In this document: one piece after another, positions 55,640 through 64,000 of the stretch
How positions within the stretch are numbered: the first letter of the stretch is position 1
How the letters are laid out: every line of letters starts with the position of its first letter
NCBI RefSeq assembly: GCF_044597725.1
Contig: NZ_CP139003.1
Coordinates: 2,232,001 to 2,296,000 of the forward strand
Direction of reading: 5' to 3'
From: Bermanella sp044597725
GTDB lineage: Bacteria; Pseudomonadota; Gammaproteobacteria; Pseudomonadales; Oceanobacteraceae
Length of the DNA: 64,000 bases
Translations under genes and position numbers: made by a program
The notes under the pieces: model-generated
The model's input: only the letters and a program-made list of their open reading frames with translations
Told to the model about the DNA's origin: nothing
The model's database searches: none

Positions 55640-55990
55640 CTATTCTCCAACCTGTTGTATATTGCATCTCAATGGGTGCTGATGTTCTTCAGCATAGGCC
55701 TCTACTTGAGTTGCCTTTGTTTCTGCAATATCTCGGGTATAGACACCGCATACGGCACTGCCCTGTGTATGAACCGTAAGCATGGTTTGTGTTGCTTTTT
55801 CTAGGTCCATGGCAAAAAAGGTCGTCAGTACATCTATCACGAAATCCATGGGTGTGTAGTCGTCATTAAGCATGATGACTTGATACATTGACGGTCTTTT
55901 TAGCTCTGGCTTTGATGGTGCAACAGCTATGCCATGTTCATCTTCAGATTCCTTATCCCCCATGTTTAAGATTAGATTACTTCTCAACAT
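55640..55990 (-). CDS. clpS: ClpA adaptor protein ClpS
   Basis: A 116-residue adaptor starting at ATG 55990 (AAAGG nine bases ahead). The core YQVIMLNDDYTPMDFVIDVL and the Met/His pocket residues for N-degrons (LTVHTQGSAVCGVY) are intact. Delivers N-end-rule substrates to ClpA. Divergent from cspD across about 180 bases. Confidence 0.96.
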   Translation of the reverse strand: MLRSNLILNMGDKESEDEHGIAVAPSKPELKRPSMYQVIMLNDDYTPMDFVIDVLTTFFAMDLEKATQTMLTVHTQGSAVCGVYTRDIAETKATQVEAYAEEHQHPLRCNIQQVGE

Positions 55991-56173
55991 TATGCGCGCC
56001 TTTGCAGTTTGATAATTTAGATGAATAAAAGCTAAAAAAAAGCTTATGTTATGCTTGACAAATAAAAATGATTACCACAATGTAAGTTTTGTCAAACATA
56101 CAACACGTTTGTCATATTTAGACTATATGGTCTCAAAAATAAAAATTACAAGTCTGATTACGGAGTACTTATC

Positions 56174-56452
56174 ATGCAAACAGGGAAAGTAAAATGGTTC
56201 AATAACGCTAAAGGTTATGGATTCATTTTATCCGATGAGGGCGGTGAAGATCTGTTTGCCCACTATTCTTCAGTACAAACCGAAGGGTATAAAACACTAA
56301 AAGCAGGTCAAAGTGTGCAGTTCGATACCAAGCCAAGCGATCAAGGTATCCACGCCATCAACATCACTCCCCTCGATATGCTTTCTTCCGCACAAGCTAA
56401 CCAAGATCAAAACATGGAAAAAGTGTTAGGTAAAGAGCCTCAAGACGCGTAA
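56174..56452 (+). CDS. cspD: Cold-shock domain protein CspD-like
   Basis: A 92-residue OB-fold protein. RNP1 KGYGFI and RNP2 DLFAHYS are present (MQTGKVKWFNNAKGYGFILS). The C-terminal tail of about 25 residues beyond the domain is typical of CspD, which in E. coli inhibits replication in stationary phase. Divergent from clpS as in E. coli. A terminator follows. Confidence 0.93.
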   Translation: MQTGKVKWFNNAKGYGFILSDEGGEDLFAHYSSVQTEGYKTLKAGQSVQFDTKPSDQGIHAINITPLDMLSSAQANQDQNMEKVLGKEPQDA

Positions 56453-56470
56453 GTCAGTATAAATACTTAT

Positions 56471-56496
56471 AAAAAAAGCCCCGAAGGGCTTTTTTT
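56471..56496. terminator. Bidirectional terminator between cspD and icd
   Basis: AAAAAAAGCCCCGAAGGGCT then TTTTTT: nearly the same sequence as the infA/clpA terminator. It separates convergent cspD and icd. Confidence 0.9.
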
Positions 56497-56527
56497 ATGT
56501 TTTATGCAATTATATTGAACTCAATGT

Positions 56528-58756
56528 TTACGCCTGATCAATAATCGCATTCAAGTGAGAAGATGGGCGCATGGCCTTAGATGCCAAGTCTTTATTGGGG
56601 TAATAGTAACCGCCAATTTCCATTTTCTCGCCTTGAGCTTTACTAAATTCCATAATAATGTCTTTACGAGCAGCTTCTAACTTATCTGCAAACACCTTAA
56701 ATTTAGCCTGAAGATCAAGATCCTCGGTTTGCTTAGCCATAGCCTCAGCCCAATACAGCGCCAAGTAAAAGTGGCTACCGCGATTATCTAACTCACCCAC
56801 GCCCCGTTTAGGTGAACGATTAAGCGCCAAAAATTGAGCAGTTGCATCGTTCAGTGCGTCAGCCAATATTGCCGCCGTTTTATTATCAGTCTTACGACCT
56901 AGGTCTTCCAAAGAAACCATAAGCGCCAAGAACTCCCCTAGAGAGTCCCAGCGTAAGTGCCCTTCTCGTAAAAACTGCTGCACATGCTTAGGTGCTGAAC
57001 CACCTGCACCGGTTTCATAAAGCCCGCCGCCTGCCAATAAAGGCACAATGGAAAGCATTTTAGCACTGGTGCCGAGCTCTAAAATTGGGAATAAGTCAGT
57101 CAGGTAATCACGCAATACGTTACCTGTAACCGAGATAGTATCCTTGCCCTCTTTGGCACGTTTTAAAGTATAACGTACGGCATCAACTGGGTTTTTAATG
57201 GAAATATCCAAACCAGATGTATCATGATCTTGCAGATACTTATTAACTAACTTAATTAAATTAGCATCGTGCGCACGGTTTTCGTCAAGCCAAAATACCG
57301 CTGGATTACCCGTCAAGGTTGCGCGAGTAACAGCCAATTTAACCCAGTCTTGAATGGGGGCATCTTTGGTTTGACACATACGCCAAATATCACCTGGCTC
57401 AACATCGTGCTCCATTAAGGTTTTGCCGGACTCATCCAATACTTTAACCGTACCTTTATTTTCGATAATAAAGGTTTTGTCATGGGAACCGTATTCCTCA
57501 GCCTTTTGCGCCATCAAACCAACGTTTGCAACATTACCCATGGTGGTCACATCAAATGCACCAAACTCTTTACAGAAGTTTATGGTTTCATTGAACACAT
57601 CAGCGTAACAACGATCTGGAATCATAGCCTTGGTATCATGCATCTCACCATCGCTACCCCACATCTTACCGCCAGCGCGAATAGCCGCAGGCATAGATGC
57701 ATCGACGATTACATCGTTAGGCACATGCAGATTGGTTATACCTCTATCTGAATCAACCATGGCCAGCTTAGGACGATCATGATACACGCCTTGAATGTCG
57801 GCTTTTATTTGCTTTTGTTGGTCGATATCCAGTGCTGTAATTTTAGCGTAAACATCACCTAAACCATTGCGGATATCAACGCCTAACTTATCGAAGGTTT
57901 CCTTGTACTTATCAAAAACTTCTTCATAGTACACGGCTACCGCTTCACCAAACATAACCGGGTCGCTAACCTTCATCATGGTCGCTTTCAAGTGAAGTGA
58001 AAGCATAACGTTTTGCTTTTTGGCATCTTCCATTTGCGCTTCATAAAATGAACGCAAGGCTTTGGCACTCATGCGCGCTGAATCAATGACCTCACCTTCT
58101 TGCAGTGAAAGGCCAGCCTTCAATACACGCTCATTGCCAGCATCATCACTAAATACAATAGAAACAGTTTGAGCTTTATCATTTACCACTGATTGCTCAC
58201 TACCGTAGAAGTCACCCTCTTCCATATGAGCAACATGGGTTTTACTTTGTTTATTCCAAGCACCCATGGAGTGAGGATGTGCTTTTGCGTATTCTTTAAC
58301 CGCAGATGCTACTCGACGATCGCTATTGCCTTCACGCAATACAGGGTTAACAGCACTACCAAGCACTTTGCTATAACGCGCTTGAATCTCTTTCTCTTCA
58401 TCGGTTTTGGCATCACGAGGATAGTTAGGCACGTCATAGCCCTGCCCCTGAAGCTCTTCTATGGCTTCGGCCAACTGAGGGATCGAGGCACTAATATTGG
58501 GTAGCTTGATGATATTGGCATCTGGCGTTTTGGCCAGCTCACCTAATTCTTTTAAATCGTCTGATATAATTTGATCTTTATTTAAGCGCTCGGGAAAGGC
58601 AGATAATATACGAGCGGCTAGAGAAATATCTCGCGTTTCCACTTCTACCCCTGCCTGTTTTGCAAAGGCCTGTACGATAGGAAGAAAGGAATATGTAGCG
58701 AGCGCTGGAGCTTCATCTGTAAGTGTGTATATAATCTTTGGCGTGTTCGTAGTCAT
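56528..58756 (-). CDS. icd: Monomeric NADP-dependent isocitrate dehydrogenase
   Basis: A 742-residue monomeric IDH (type II), as in Azotobacter and Vibrio. The N-terminus TPKIIYTLTDEAPALATYS and substrate region (EGNSDRRVASAVKEYAKAHP) are conserved. It makes 2-oxoglutarate and NADPH in the TCA cycle. The leader carries two direct repeats and a GC hairpin. Confidence 0.97.
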   Translation of the reverse strand: MTTNTPKIIYTLTDEAPALATYSFLPIVQAFAKQAGVEVETRDISLAARILSAFPERLNKDQIISDDLKELGELAKTPDANIIKLPNISASIPQLAEAIEELQGQGYDVPNYPRDAKTDEEKEIQARYSKVLGSAVNPVLREGNSDRRVASAVKEYAKAHPHSMGAWNKQSKTHVAHMEEGDFYGSEQSVVNDKAQTVSIVFSDDAGNERVLKAGLSLQEGEVIDSARMSAKALRSFYEAQMEDAKKQNVMLSLHLKATMMKVSDPVMFGEAVAVYYEEVFDKYKETFDKLGVDIRNGLGDVYAKITALDIDQQKQIKADIQGVYHDRPKLAMVDSDRGITNLHVPNDVIVDASMPAAIRAGGKMWGSDGEMHDTKAMIPDRCYADVFNETINFCKEFGAFDVTTMGNVANVGLMAQKAEEYGSHDKTFIIENKGTVKVLDESGKTLMEHDVEPGDIWRMCQTKDAPIQDWVKLAVTRATLTGNPAVFWLDENRAHDANLIKLVNKYLQDHDTSGLDISIKNPVDAVRYTLKRAKEGKDTISVTGNVLRDYLTDLFPILELGTSAKMLSIVPLLAGGGLYETGAGGSAPKHVQQFLREGHLRWDSLGEFLALMVSLEDLGRKTDNKTAAILADALNDATAQFLALNRSPKRGVGELDNRGSHFYLALYWAEAMAKQTEDLDLQAKFKVFADKLEAARKDIIMEFSKAQGEKMEIGGYYYPNKDLASKAMRPSSHLNAIIDQA

Positions 58757-58800
58757 TATTTATCCTAAAGCTTTGTGGCTATGGCGCCGAGACTCAATGG

Positions 58801-58872
58801 CGACTTTTGATCGCCCTTTTTTTCAATACCTTGCTTGTGGGCCGCCGGCCCTCTGAAACGACTTTTGATCGC
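58801..58872. repeat. Two 14-base direct repeats flanking a GC hairpin in the icd leader
   Basis: CGACTTTTGATCGC occurs at 58801-58814 and 58859-58872. Between them, GGGCCGCCGGCCC (58839-58851) is a perfect hairpin. The first copy is itself inside an inverted repeat (GGCGA/TCGCC). All lie in the transcribed leader upstream of icd. Confidence 0.6.
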
Positions 58873-58905
58873 ATCAGGATCGCTAATGTACTGCGATTTG
58901 CGTAC

Positions 58906-58914
58906 ATTATACCA
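58906..58914 (-). promoter_or_regulatory. Extended -10 promoter of icd
   Basis: On the minus strand TGG is followed by TATAAT (58911-58906), about 150 bases before the icd ATG. The -35 region is poor, so the TGN extension probably matters. Confidence 0.5.
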
Positions 58915-59009
58915 CGCAATGTTACAATCAAAATGGTTTTGTGTAGTTTTTTTACAAAACCTAATATTTCCCGCGGAAATATACCCTATTTGGTAATTTT
59001 ATTACACGT

Positions 59010-59633
59010 ATGGCCAAGCTCATTCTTTTAAATAAGCCCTTTCAGGTACTTAGTCAGTTTTCTCCCAGTGAAGGCAAAGAAACCCTTGCTAAGTTTATTA
59101 ACATACCTGGTGTTTACCCTGCAGGCCGCTTAGATTACGACTCTGAGGGACTGCTCCTGCTTACCGATAACGGACACTTACAGCATAGAATATCGGACCC
59201 AAAGCACAAATCGTATAAGACCTATTGGGTACAAGTTGAAGGCATACCCGATACCGAAACCATTGAGCAACTGTGCTGTGGCGTTCAGCTGAAAGATGGC
59301 ATGACACTACCCAGTAAAACCAAGATCATTGCCGAGCCTAACCTATGGCCACGCAACCCGCCTATTAGACAAAGGGCGAATGACGCAACTACATGGCTTG
59401 AAATACAAATTTATGAAGGGCGAAACCGTCAAGTACGTCGTATGACAGCGGCTGTTGGCCACCCTACACTTCGGCTGGTGCGTATGGCAATAGGAGATTG
59501 GCACCTTGGAGAGCTACTCCCAGGAGAATTCAAGCAACTGTCTGTTCATATGCCAAAAGCACGTGGCACAAAGTATCCTAAAAAGTCTCAATCGGCTAAA
59601 ATGCGCAAAAACGTTCCCAATAAAGGTCGATAA
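59010..59633 (+). CDS. rluE: 23S rRNA pseudouridine(2457) synthase
   Basis: A 207-residue RsuA-family pseudouridine synthase. The catalytic Asp is in GRLDYDSEGLLLLT; the C-terminal EGRNRQVRRM motif follows. No N-terminal S4 domain, in keeping with RluE. Modifies U2457 of 23S rRNA. Five bases before nudJ. Confidence 0.93.
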   Translation: MAKLILLNKPFQVLSQFSPSEGKETLAKFINIPGVYPAGRLDYDSEGLLLLTDNGHLQHRISDPKHKSYKTYWVQVEGIPDTETIEQLCCGVQLKDGMTLPSKTKIIAEPNLWPRNPPIRQRANDATTWLEIQIYEGRNRQVRRMTAAVGHPTLRLVRMAIGDWHLGELLPGEFKQLSVHMPKARGTKYPKKSQSAKMRKNVPNKGR

Positions 59634-59638
59634 ACAAT

Positions 59639-60088
59639 ATGCGATGGACACCCAATAGCACAGTCGCCACCATCATTGAGCAGGATGGTAAACTCCTCTT
59701 CGTTGAGGAGACTGACAAGCTGTCGGGGAATGTGGTCATTAATCAGCCTGCAGGGCACCTTGAGGAAAATGAATCATTGACCGAGGCTGCGATTCGAGAA
59801 ACCCTTGAAGAAACGGGTTACCATTGCAACATAACACATTACCTTGGCTTATATATCTATAAAGCCCCGGCAAATAATATCACTTACCATCGACACTGCT
59901 TTATAGCCGAAGCCACTCACTATAATAACGACTACACGCTTGATGAAGGTATTATCCGCCCGCGCTGGCTTACAACCGACGAACTCATTAAAACTGGGCA
60001 AGCGCGAAGCCCTCTTATTATAAAATGCGCTCTGGACTTTTATCAAAAACCCGCTTTACCCCTATCGGTTATTTATGAACACAACTAA
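59639..60088 (+). CDS. nudJ: Nudix hydrolase, NudJ-like phosphatase
   Basis: A 149-residue Nudix protein. The box GHLEENESLTEAAIRETLEE with GY following is intact. The rluE-nudJ-mnmA order is the E. coli arrangement, and NudJ acts on thiamine pyrimidine/thiamine diphosphates and nucleotides. The stop overlaps the mnmA start by 14 bases. Confidence 0.92.
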   Translation: MRWTPNSTVATIIEQDGKLLFVEETDKLSGNVVINQPAGHLEENESLTEAAIRETLEETGYHCNITHYLGLYIYKAPANNITYHRHCFIAEATHYNNDYTLDEGIIRPRWLTTDELIKTGQARSPLIIKCALDFYQKPALPLSVIYEHN

Positions 60089-61193
60089 GCAAGCAAACAG
60101 CGAATTTAAAGTCATTGTTGGTATGTCCGGTGGTGTCGATTCATCCGTATCGGCACACCTACTTATGGAGCAAGGTTATCAGGTTGAAGGTCTCTTCATG
60201 AAAAACTGGGAAGAGGACGATGGCACTGAATACTGCACGGCCAAAGAAGATTTGGCCGATGCCCAAGCCGTTTGCGATAAGTTAGGCATTAAACTGCATA
60301 GTGCGAACTTTGCCGCTGAATACTGGGATAATGTATTTGAACATTTTATCGAAGAATATAAGGCTGGTCGCACACCTAACCCAGACATCCTCTGCAACCG
60401 TGAAATTAAATTCAAAGCGTTTCTCGATTATGCAAAAATCCTAGGTGCAGACTTTATTGCTACTGGACACTACGTAAGACGCTTCGATAAAGATGGCCAT
60501 ACCTTTTTGCTCAAGGGCCTCGATAATAATAAAGACCAAAGTTATTTTTTGCATGCAGTTGGCGAAGATGAAATAAAACAAACATTATTCCCTGTTGGCG
60601 AGTTGGAAAAACCCGAGGTAAGACAAATTGCCGAGCAATTGGGCCTAGCAACTGCAAAGAAAAAAGACAGTACCGGTATTTGCTTTATTGGTGAACGCCG
60701 CTTTAAAGATTTTTTAAAGCAATATATTCCTGCTCAACCAGGCATTATTAAATCCGCAGACGGCGAAGAGATGGGCACACACGAAGGTTTAATGTATTAC
60801 ACCTTGGGCCAACGCCAAGGCATTGGTATTGGTGGCAGCAAGCACCACGGTGAAGACCCTTGGTATGTTGTAGGTAAAGACTTAAGCAACAATATCCTTA
60901 CCGTTGCACAAGGCAAGCAACATCCACTTTTATTTAGTCGTAGTTTAGATTGCTTCAACATCTACTGGGTTAACGGTGAACCAAGCGAATTCCCCATAAC
61001 CTGTCATGCTAAAGTTCGCTATCGCCAACCTGATCAAGCGTGTCAAATCCATAAGACGCAGCAAGGATACCACGTTGTATTTGACGAACCTCAAAGAGCC
61101 GTCACTCCAGGGCAGTCATTGGTTATCTATGACGGAGAGTTTTGCCTAGGTGGCGGTATTATTGAACAAACACAATTGGAACCTACAACCTAA
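60075..61193 (+). CDS. mnmA: tRNA-uridine 2-sulfurtransferase MnmA
   Basis: A 372-residue PP-loop enzyme (GMSGGVDSSVSA). The catalytic Cys pair is in PDILCNREIKF and GICFIGERRF. It thiolates U34 of tRNA Lys, Glu and Gln. Start ATG 60075 lies inside the end of nudJ; the stop overlaps the hflD start by one base. Confidence 0.97.
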   Translation: MNTTKQANSEFKVIVGMSGGVDSSVSAHLLMEQGYQVEGLFMKNWEEDDGTEYCTAKEDLADAQAVCDKLGIKLHSANFAAEYWDNVFEHFIEEYKAGRTPNPDILCNREIKFKAFLDYAKILGADFIATGHYVRRFDKDGHTFLLKGLDNNKDQSYFLHAVGEDEIKQTLFPVGELEKPEVRQIAEQLGLATAKKKDSTGICFIGERRFKDFLKQYIPAQPGIIKSADGEEMGTHEGLMYYTLGQRQGIGIGGSKHHGEDPWYVVGKDLSNNILTVAQGKQHPLLFSRSLDCFNIYWVNGEPSEFPITCHAKVRYRQPDQACQIHKTQQGYHVVFDEPQRAVTPGQSLVIYDGEFCLGGGIIEQTQLEPTT

Positions 61194-61828
61194 TGAGTAC
61201 AAGTAAAGTTCGCAATCAAGCATTAGCCTTGGCTGGATTATTTCAAGCAGCACACCTTGTGGAGCAGCTTGCAAAAACAGGTCAAGCCAATGAAAAGGAC
61301 TTTAAGATATGCATCGAAAGTTTGTTTCAAACCAACCCGAATGCCATTGAAGATATTTACGGTGGCGATTTACGCAATGTAAAACTAGGATATCGTGAAG
61401 TGCGATTTTTGACTGATGGAAAACAACGTACTGGATCGAGCCCTGATGTAATGCGCTATGCCCTTGGTATTTTACACTTGGAGAAAAAACTCAGAAAAAA
61501 CCGCGCTATGCTTGCAAAAATGAGTGGCGGCATCGAGCAAGCGAAACGCCAGTTAGATCATTTTCATAGTGGCCATGAAAATTTACTTGCCAACCTATCT
61601 GGACTTTATCAGGAGACCTTAAGTACATTCCGATTTCGTATTCACGTCACCGGAAACGCACAACACCTGCGTAACCCAGCAACGGCAAATAAAATTCGAG
61701 CCTTGCTACTATGTGCGGTGAGGTCCGCTATATTATGGAGACAAATGGGTGGCCGCCGTTGGCAGTTTCTTTTTCATCGCAATAAAATTAATCGTGCCAC
61801 CCAGCAAATCCTGCAAGAAATTGACTAA
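61193..61828 (+). CDS. hflD: HflD, lysogenisation regulator homologue
   Basis: A 211-residue all-helical protein (SKVRNQALALAGLFQAAHLV, then QTNPNAIEDIYGG) typical of HflD (YcfC). It is usually located between mnmA and purB. Membrane-associated; its cell role is obscure. Start at TAATG overlap with mnmA. Confidence 0.95.
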   Translation: MSTSKVRNQALALAGLFQAAHLVEQLAKTGQANEKDFKICIESLFQTNPNAIEDIYGGDLRNVKLGYREVRFLTDGKQRTGSSPDVMRYALGILHLEKKLRKNRAMLAKMSGGIEQAKRQLDHFHSGHENLLANLSGLYQETLSTFRFRIHVTGNAQHLRNPATANKIRALLLCAVRSAILWRQMGGRRWQFLFHRNKINRATQQILQEID

Positions 61829-61833
61829 CCCTC

Positions 61834-61852
61834 CCCCCTAATTTTTAGGGGG
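61834..61852. terminator. Terminator hairpin between hflD and yejM-like gene
   Basis: CCCCCTAA and TTAGGGGG form an eight-pair stem with a short loop, followed by TTCTTT. It overlaps the last codons of the convergent YejM-like gene. Confidence 0.7.
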
Positions 61853-63682
61853 TTCTTTAAACCACTTCATTTTATTGAGCGTATCAAGCATTTCTTGTGG
61901 ACTCAGCTTCATATCAGGTGCTGGTTTGTCATTATTATCCTTGGGAACGGGCATACCAATCGGGTCTTGAACGAATGAACCCAACTCATTTACAAATGCG
62001 TAGTTATAATAACTTGCCACAACCTGAAGCCCTCGATTACGTTCATCGAACAAAGAAACCCCATTAGAATAATCTGTATAGTCGTTGCTACAAGCGAGCA
62101 TCTCTGATAACAGAGTCGGGCTAAGATCAACACTTTGAGTACGATAGTCGTATTGTTTAGGATTTTTACCAGGCCAATGAACAACTAACGGCACATGGGT
62201 CTGATAGCGAGTATAGTTGCTACCATGGCCAAATCGAGTAGCACTTGTGTCGGCAAACTCTTCAGCATGATCTGATGTAATGACCAATATAGTATCATCC
62301 CACTTCCCTTCTAGTTTTAAATGAGAGACGAGATCTTTAATCAAGCTATCAACAAAATAAATGCTATTTCTGTATCGATTTAGGAAAGGCTCAGGATTCT
62401 TCCCTTGTTTAAAATCAACCAAACTGGGTTTTGCTGTTGGTTTAAAAACTTCAAACTCTTCTGGATAGTAATACAAGTAATGTGTTGAGTTGAAAAACAT
62501 CCACCCAAAAAATGGCTCGTCTGACTCGGATACAAACGACTTCATTTTAGCCAAAACATCGCGATCTTTTTCTATAGTGTCCTTACCCTTACCATGCTCC
62601 ACTGCCTCTCTTACTGGAGAAAAACTGGTATCGGCAATTTTGATGCGCTCGATATCGCCACTGGAAAACACACCAAAGCGGTAATCCCTTTGCTTAAACT
62701 CATTAATCAAAACCGGACCACCAGCACCATTATTAGAGACAACCGTATCGATGTATGTGGGCAATAAGCCATACATCATAGAAAACACACCCGTTGTCGT
62801 GACCGTTCCATTTGAATGATAATCTTTAAACCACTGGCTTTGTTTTGCTAACTCATGAGTAAATGGCGACACTTGTTCAGTCAGCATATCGCCCCGCCAG
62901 CTTTCAAGCACAACCATCAGTACATTTTTCTTTTCTTGTTGTGGTTCACACTGCAACGGTTGCTTTGGATAATAAAACTGCGACTCAGTATTGGCTTCTG
63001 ACGATGACAAACTGGAAAGCAACTCACTTTGTGCAATAGAGCGAGAATGAATAGGAAAATAAAATGGAATATGGGCACTAAGCGATGTAATAGGCATATA
63101 GTTTTGCGCATAAGCCCATGAGTGAGTCACATTAACCACCAAAGTATTTAAAAACAGCAACACACCCAAAGCCACACCGCCAAATCTAAAGCGATTGTGA
63201 TCTAATATTTTGGTGGCCACAACCCATAAAATAGCAAGCTCAGCTAAGGTTATCGCTACCGCATAGGTGCTAAAAATAAGTTGTGTTTTTAATGCTACAT
63301 CAAAAAACTCACCACCTTCATCTTCAAAGAAGGCTTGGATAAAGAACCAATTTATGTGGTAGTTGTAGATCTCATATATAAACCCATCAATCACCAAAAT
63401 CACTGCCAGCACACCTGATGCAGTAGCAAGAATAAACATCAAAGGCCATTTGATCTTAGGAATAAGCACGAGGGGCAATAAAAGAATGCCAATGACTAAC
63501 CCATACAAGCCCCATACACTGGGAAGCAGCCCTAATTGGTATACACCGTCAATAACACTCTTCGCGTCTGGGAAATACTGAGTAAAGCCAAGAGAGACAA
63601 CTGACAATAGGATCACATTGAGCATGATCACCCAGGACATGGCCCGAGCCGATAACCAAACCTCTTTAAAGTACGATGTCAC
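61838..63682 (-). CDS. YejM/PbgA-like inner-membrane sulfatase-fold protein
   Basis: A 614-residue protein with five N-terminal helices (about 15-190) and a periplasmic alkaline-phosphatase/sulfatase-fold domain. YMPITSLSAHIPFYFP and the TTTGVFSMMYGLLPTYID stretch align with E. coli YejM (LapC/PbgA), which controls LpxC turnover. Unlike E. coli YejM, the SDHAEEF segment keeps the metal-binding Asp-His pair, and GHGSNYTRYQTHVPLVVHWP follows, so some catalytic potential is plausible. Not a simple LTA synthase or EptA. It interrupts the usual hflD-purB adjacency on the opposite strand. Confidence 0.85.
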   Translation of the reverse strand: MTSYFKEVWLSARAMSWVIMLNVILLSVVSLGFTQYFPDAKSVIDGVYQLGLLPSVWGLYGLVIGILLLPLVLIPKIKWPLMFILATASGVLAVILVIDGFIYEIYNYHINWFFIQAFFEDEGGEFFDVALKTQLIFSTYAVAITLAELAILWVVATKILDHNRFRFGGVALGVLLFLNTLVVNVTHSWAYAQNYMPITSLSAHIPFYFPIHSRSIAQSELLSSLSSSEANTESQFYYPKQPLQCEPQQEKKNVLMVVLESWRGDMLTEQVSPFTHELAKQSQWFKDYHSNGTVTTTGVFSMMYGLLPTYIDTVVSNNGAGGPVLINEFKQRDYRFGVFSSGDIERIKIADTSFSPVREAVEHGKGKDTIEKDRDVLAKMKSFVSESDEPFFGWMFFNSTHYLYYYPEEFEVFKPTAKPSLVDFKQGKNPEPFLNRYRNSIYFVDSLIKDLVSHLKLEGKWDDTILVITSDHAEEFADTSATRFGHGSNYTRYQTHVPLVVHWPGKNPKQYDYRTQSVDLSPTLLSEMLACSNDYTDYSNGVSLFDERNRGLQVVASYYNYAFVNELGSFVQDPIGMPVPKDNNDKPAPDMKLSPQEMLDTLNKMKWFKEPPKN

Positions 63683-63798
63683 TTGCTGCCCCGCTTAATG
63701 TTAAATTGCCGTATTCTATAGATCCGGTAAAAAAAGGTATAGTGCGGTTTCTGCAACCCTGTGTTCAACTTAAGCCAATCTAGCACTGCTTATCTAGC

Positions 63799-63814
63799 TA
63801 TAATCCTGTATAAT
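63799..63814 (+). promoter_or_regulatory. Tandem -10 elements upstream of purB
   Basis: Two TATAAT hexamers at 63799-63804 and 63809-63814, 41-56 bases before the purB ATG. Neither has a strong -35. Confidence 0.5.
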
Positions 63815-63854
63815 TCGCGCCTATTTTTTCGCTAATTGATTGAGTGAGACCAGC

Positions 63855-64000
63855 ATGGACTTATCAGCACTAACCTCAGTATCCCCAATTGATGGCCGCT
63901 ATGGCAGTAAAACCGCGGAATTACGCGGTGTGTTCAGTGAGTACGGCCTTATAAAATACCGCGTTATGGTTGAAGTACGCTGGTTACAGCAACTTGCAGA
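63855..64000 (+). CDS. purB: Adenylosuccinate lyase, N-terminal fragment cut by window edge
   Basis: ATG 63855 opens 48 full codons reading MDLSALTSVSPIDGRYGSKT, then GVFSEYGLIKYRVMVEVRWL, which is the PurB N-terminus. PurB converts SAICAR to AICAR and adenylosuccinate to AMP. It follows hflD in the E. coli order apart from the inserted YejM-like gene. The rest lies beyond the window. Confidence 0.95.
   Translation, partial: MDLSALTSVSPIDGRYGSKTAELRGVFSEYGLIKYRVMVEVRWLQQLA

Noticed and set aside
58799..58824. Intrinsic terminator on the plus strand (GGCGA stem plus T-run)
   Set aside because: No plus-strand gene precedes it and the stem is only five pairs; treated as part of the icd leader repeats.
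1..64000. CRISPR arrays, rRNA and tRNA genes
   Set aside because: No regularly spaced repeats or recognisable RNA-gene sequences were seen on either strand.

Overview
The window is a bacterial chromosome segment from a gammaproteobacterium. The core gene order ftsK-lolA-rarA-crcB-serS-cysG, aat-ate-infA, clpA/clpS-cspD-icd and rluE-nudJ-mnmA-hflD-purB is Pseudomonas-like. The TonB cluster with a DUF3450 protein and two ExbB-type proteins, the imuA-imuB-dnaE2 cassette and the moderate-to-low G+C (by eye) fit a marine Cellvibrionales-type organism. That placement is inference; there is no rRNA or tRNA gene here to anchor it.

Region 1 (1-8.65 kb, all minus strand) is a copper-resistance operon that runs out of the left edge. 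In transcription order it holds a MerR regulator, a Cu(+) P1B ATPase, a P-II-like protein, a DUF2933 His-rich membrane protein, an isoprenylcysteine-methyltransferase-like membrane enzyme, a Met-rich periplasmic protein, an APC permease, a small HMA-like protein, a thymidine/AMP-phosphorylase-family enzyme and a PRPP synthetase (partial). Many junctions are 1-4 nt overlaps. A MerR-type promoter with a 19-bp spacer and an internal dyad (8611-8641) sits upstream. The operon looks acquired: it is richer in G+C by eye and is flanked on the right by mobile debris.

Region 2 (8.65-11.2 kb) is a scar zone: the last 34 codons of a CusA-type RND pump, a possible Tn3-like terminal repeat, an orphan coding scrap, an unrecognised two-ORF unit, a frameshifted IS256-family transposase head with its terminal repeat, and the tail of a disrupted host gene.

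Region 3 (11.2-24.6 kb) has a PAS-GGDEF cyclase, rlmF, an MscS channel, a LexA-controlled imuA-imuB-dnaE2 mutagenesis cassette, a double-SBP GGDEF-EAL receptor and a GMC oxidoreductase.

Region 4 (24.7-34.4 kb) has an RND efflux pair, pyrC, a tyrosine recombinase tucked between pyrC and thiI, thiI, a DUF350-like membrane protein and an exonuclease III-family gene.

Region 5 (34.4-45.5 kb, minus) is a TonB energisation unit (M16 peptidase, DUF3450, TtpC-like ExbB, ExbB, ExbD, TonB, TPR protein), then a chemoreceptor and cysG.

Region 6 (45.5-64 kb) is core housekeeping: translation, tRNA thiolation, proteolysis by the N-degron route (aat, ate, clpS, clpA all adjacent), lipoprotein transport, chromosome segregation, fluoride export, isocitrate dehydrogenase, and a YejM-like envelope protein placed on the opposite strand between hflD and purB.

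The most unusual part is the copper operon, which combines copper export with a P-II-type sensor and a nucleotide-phosphorolysis/PRPP pair. No CRISPR array, rRNA or tRNA was seen.
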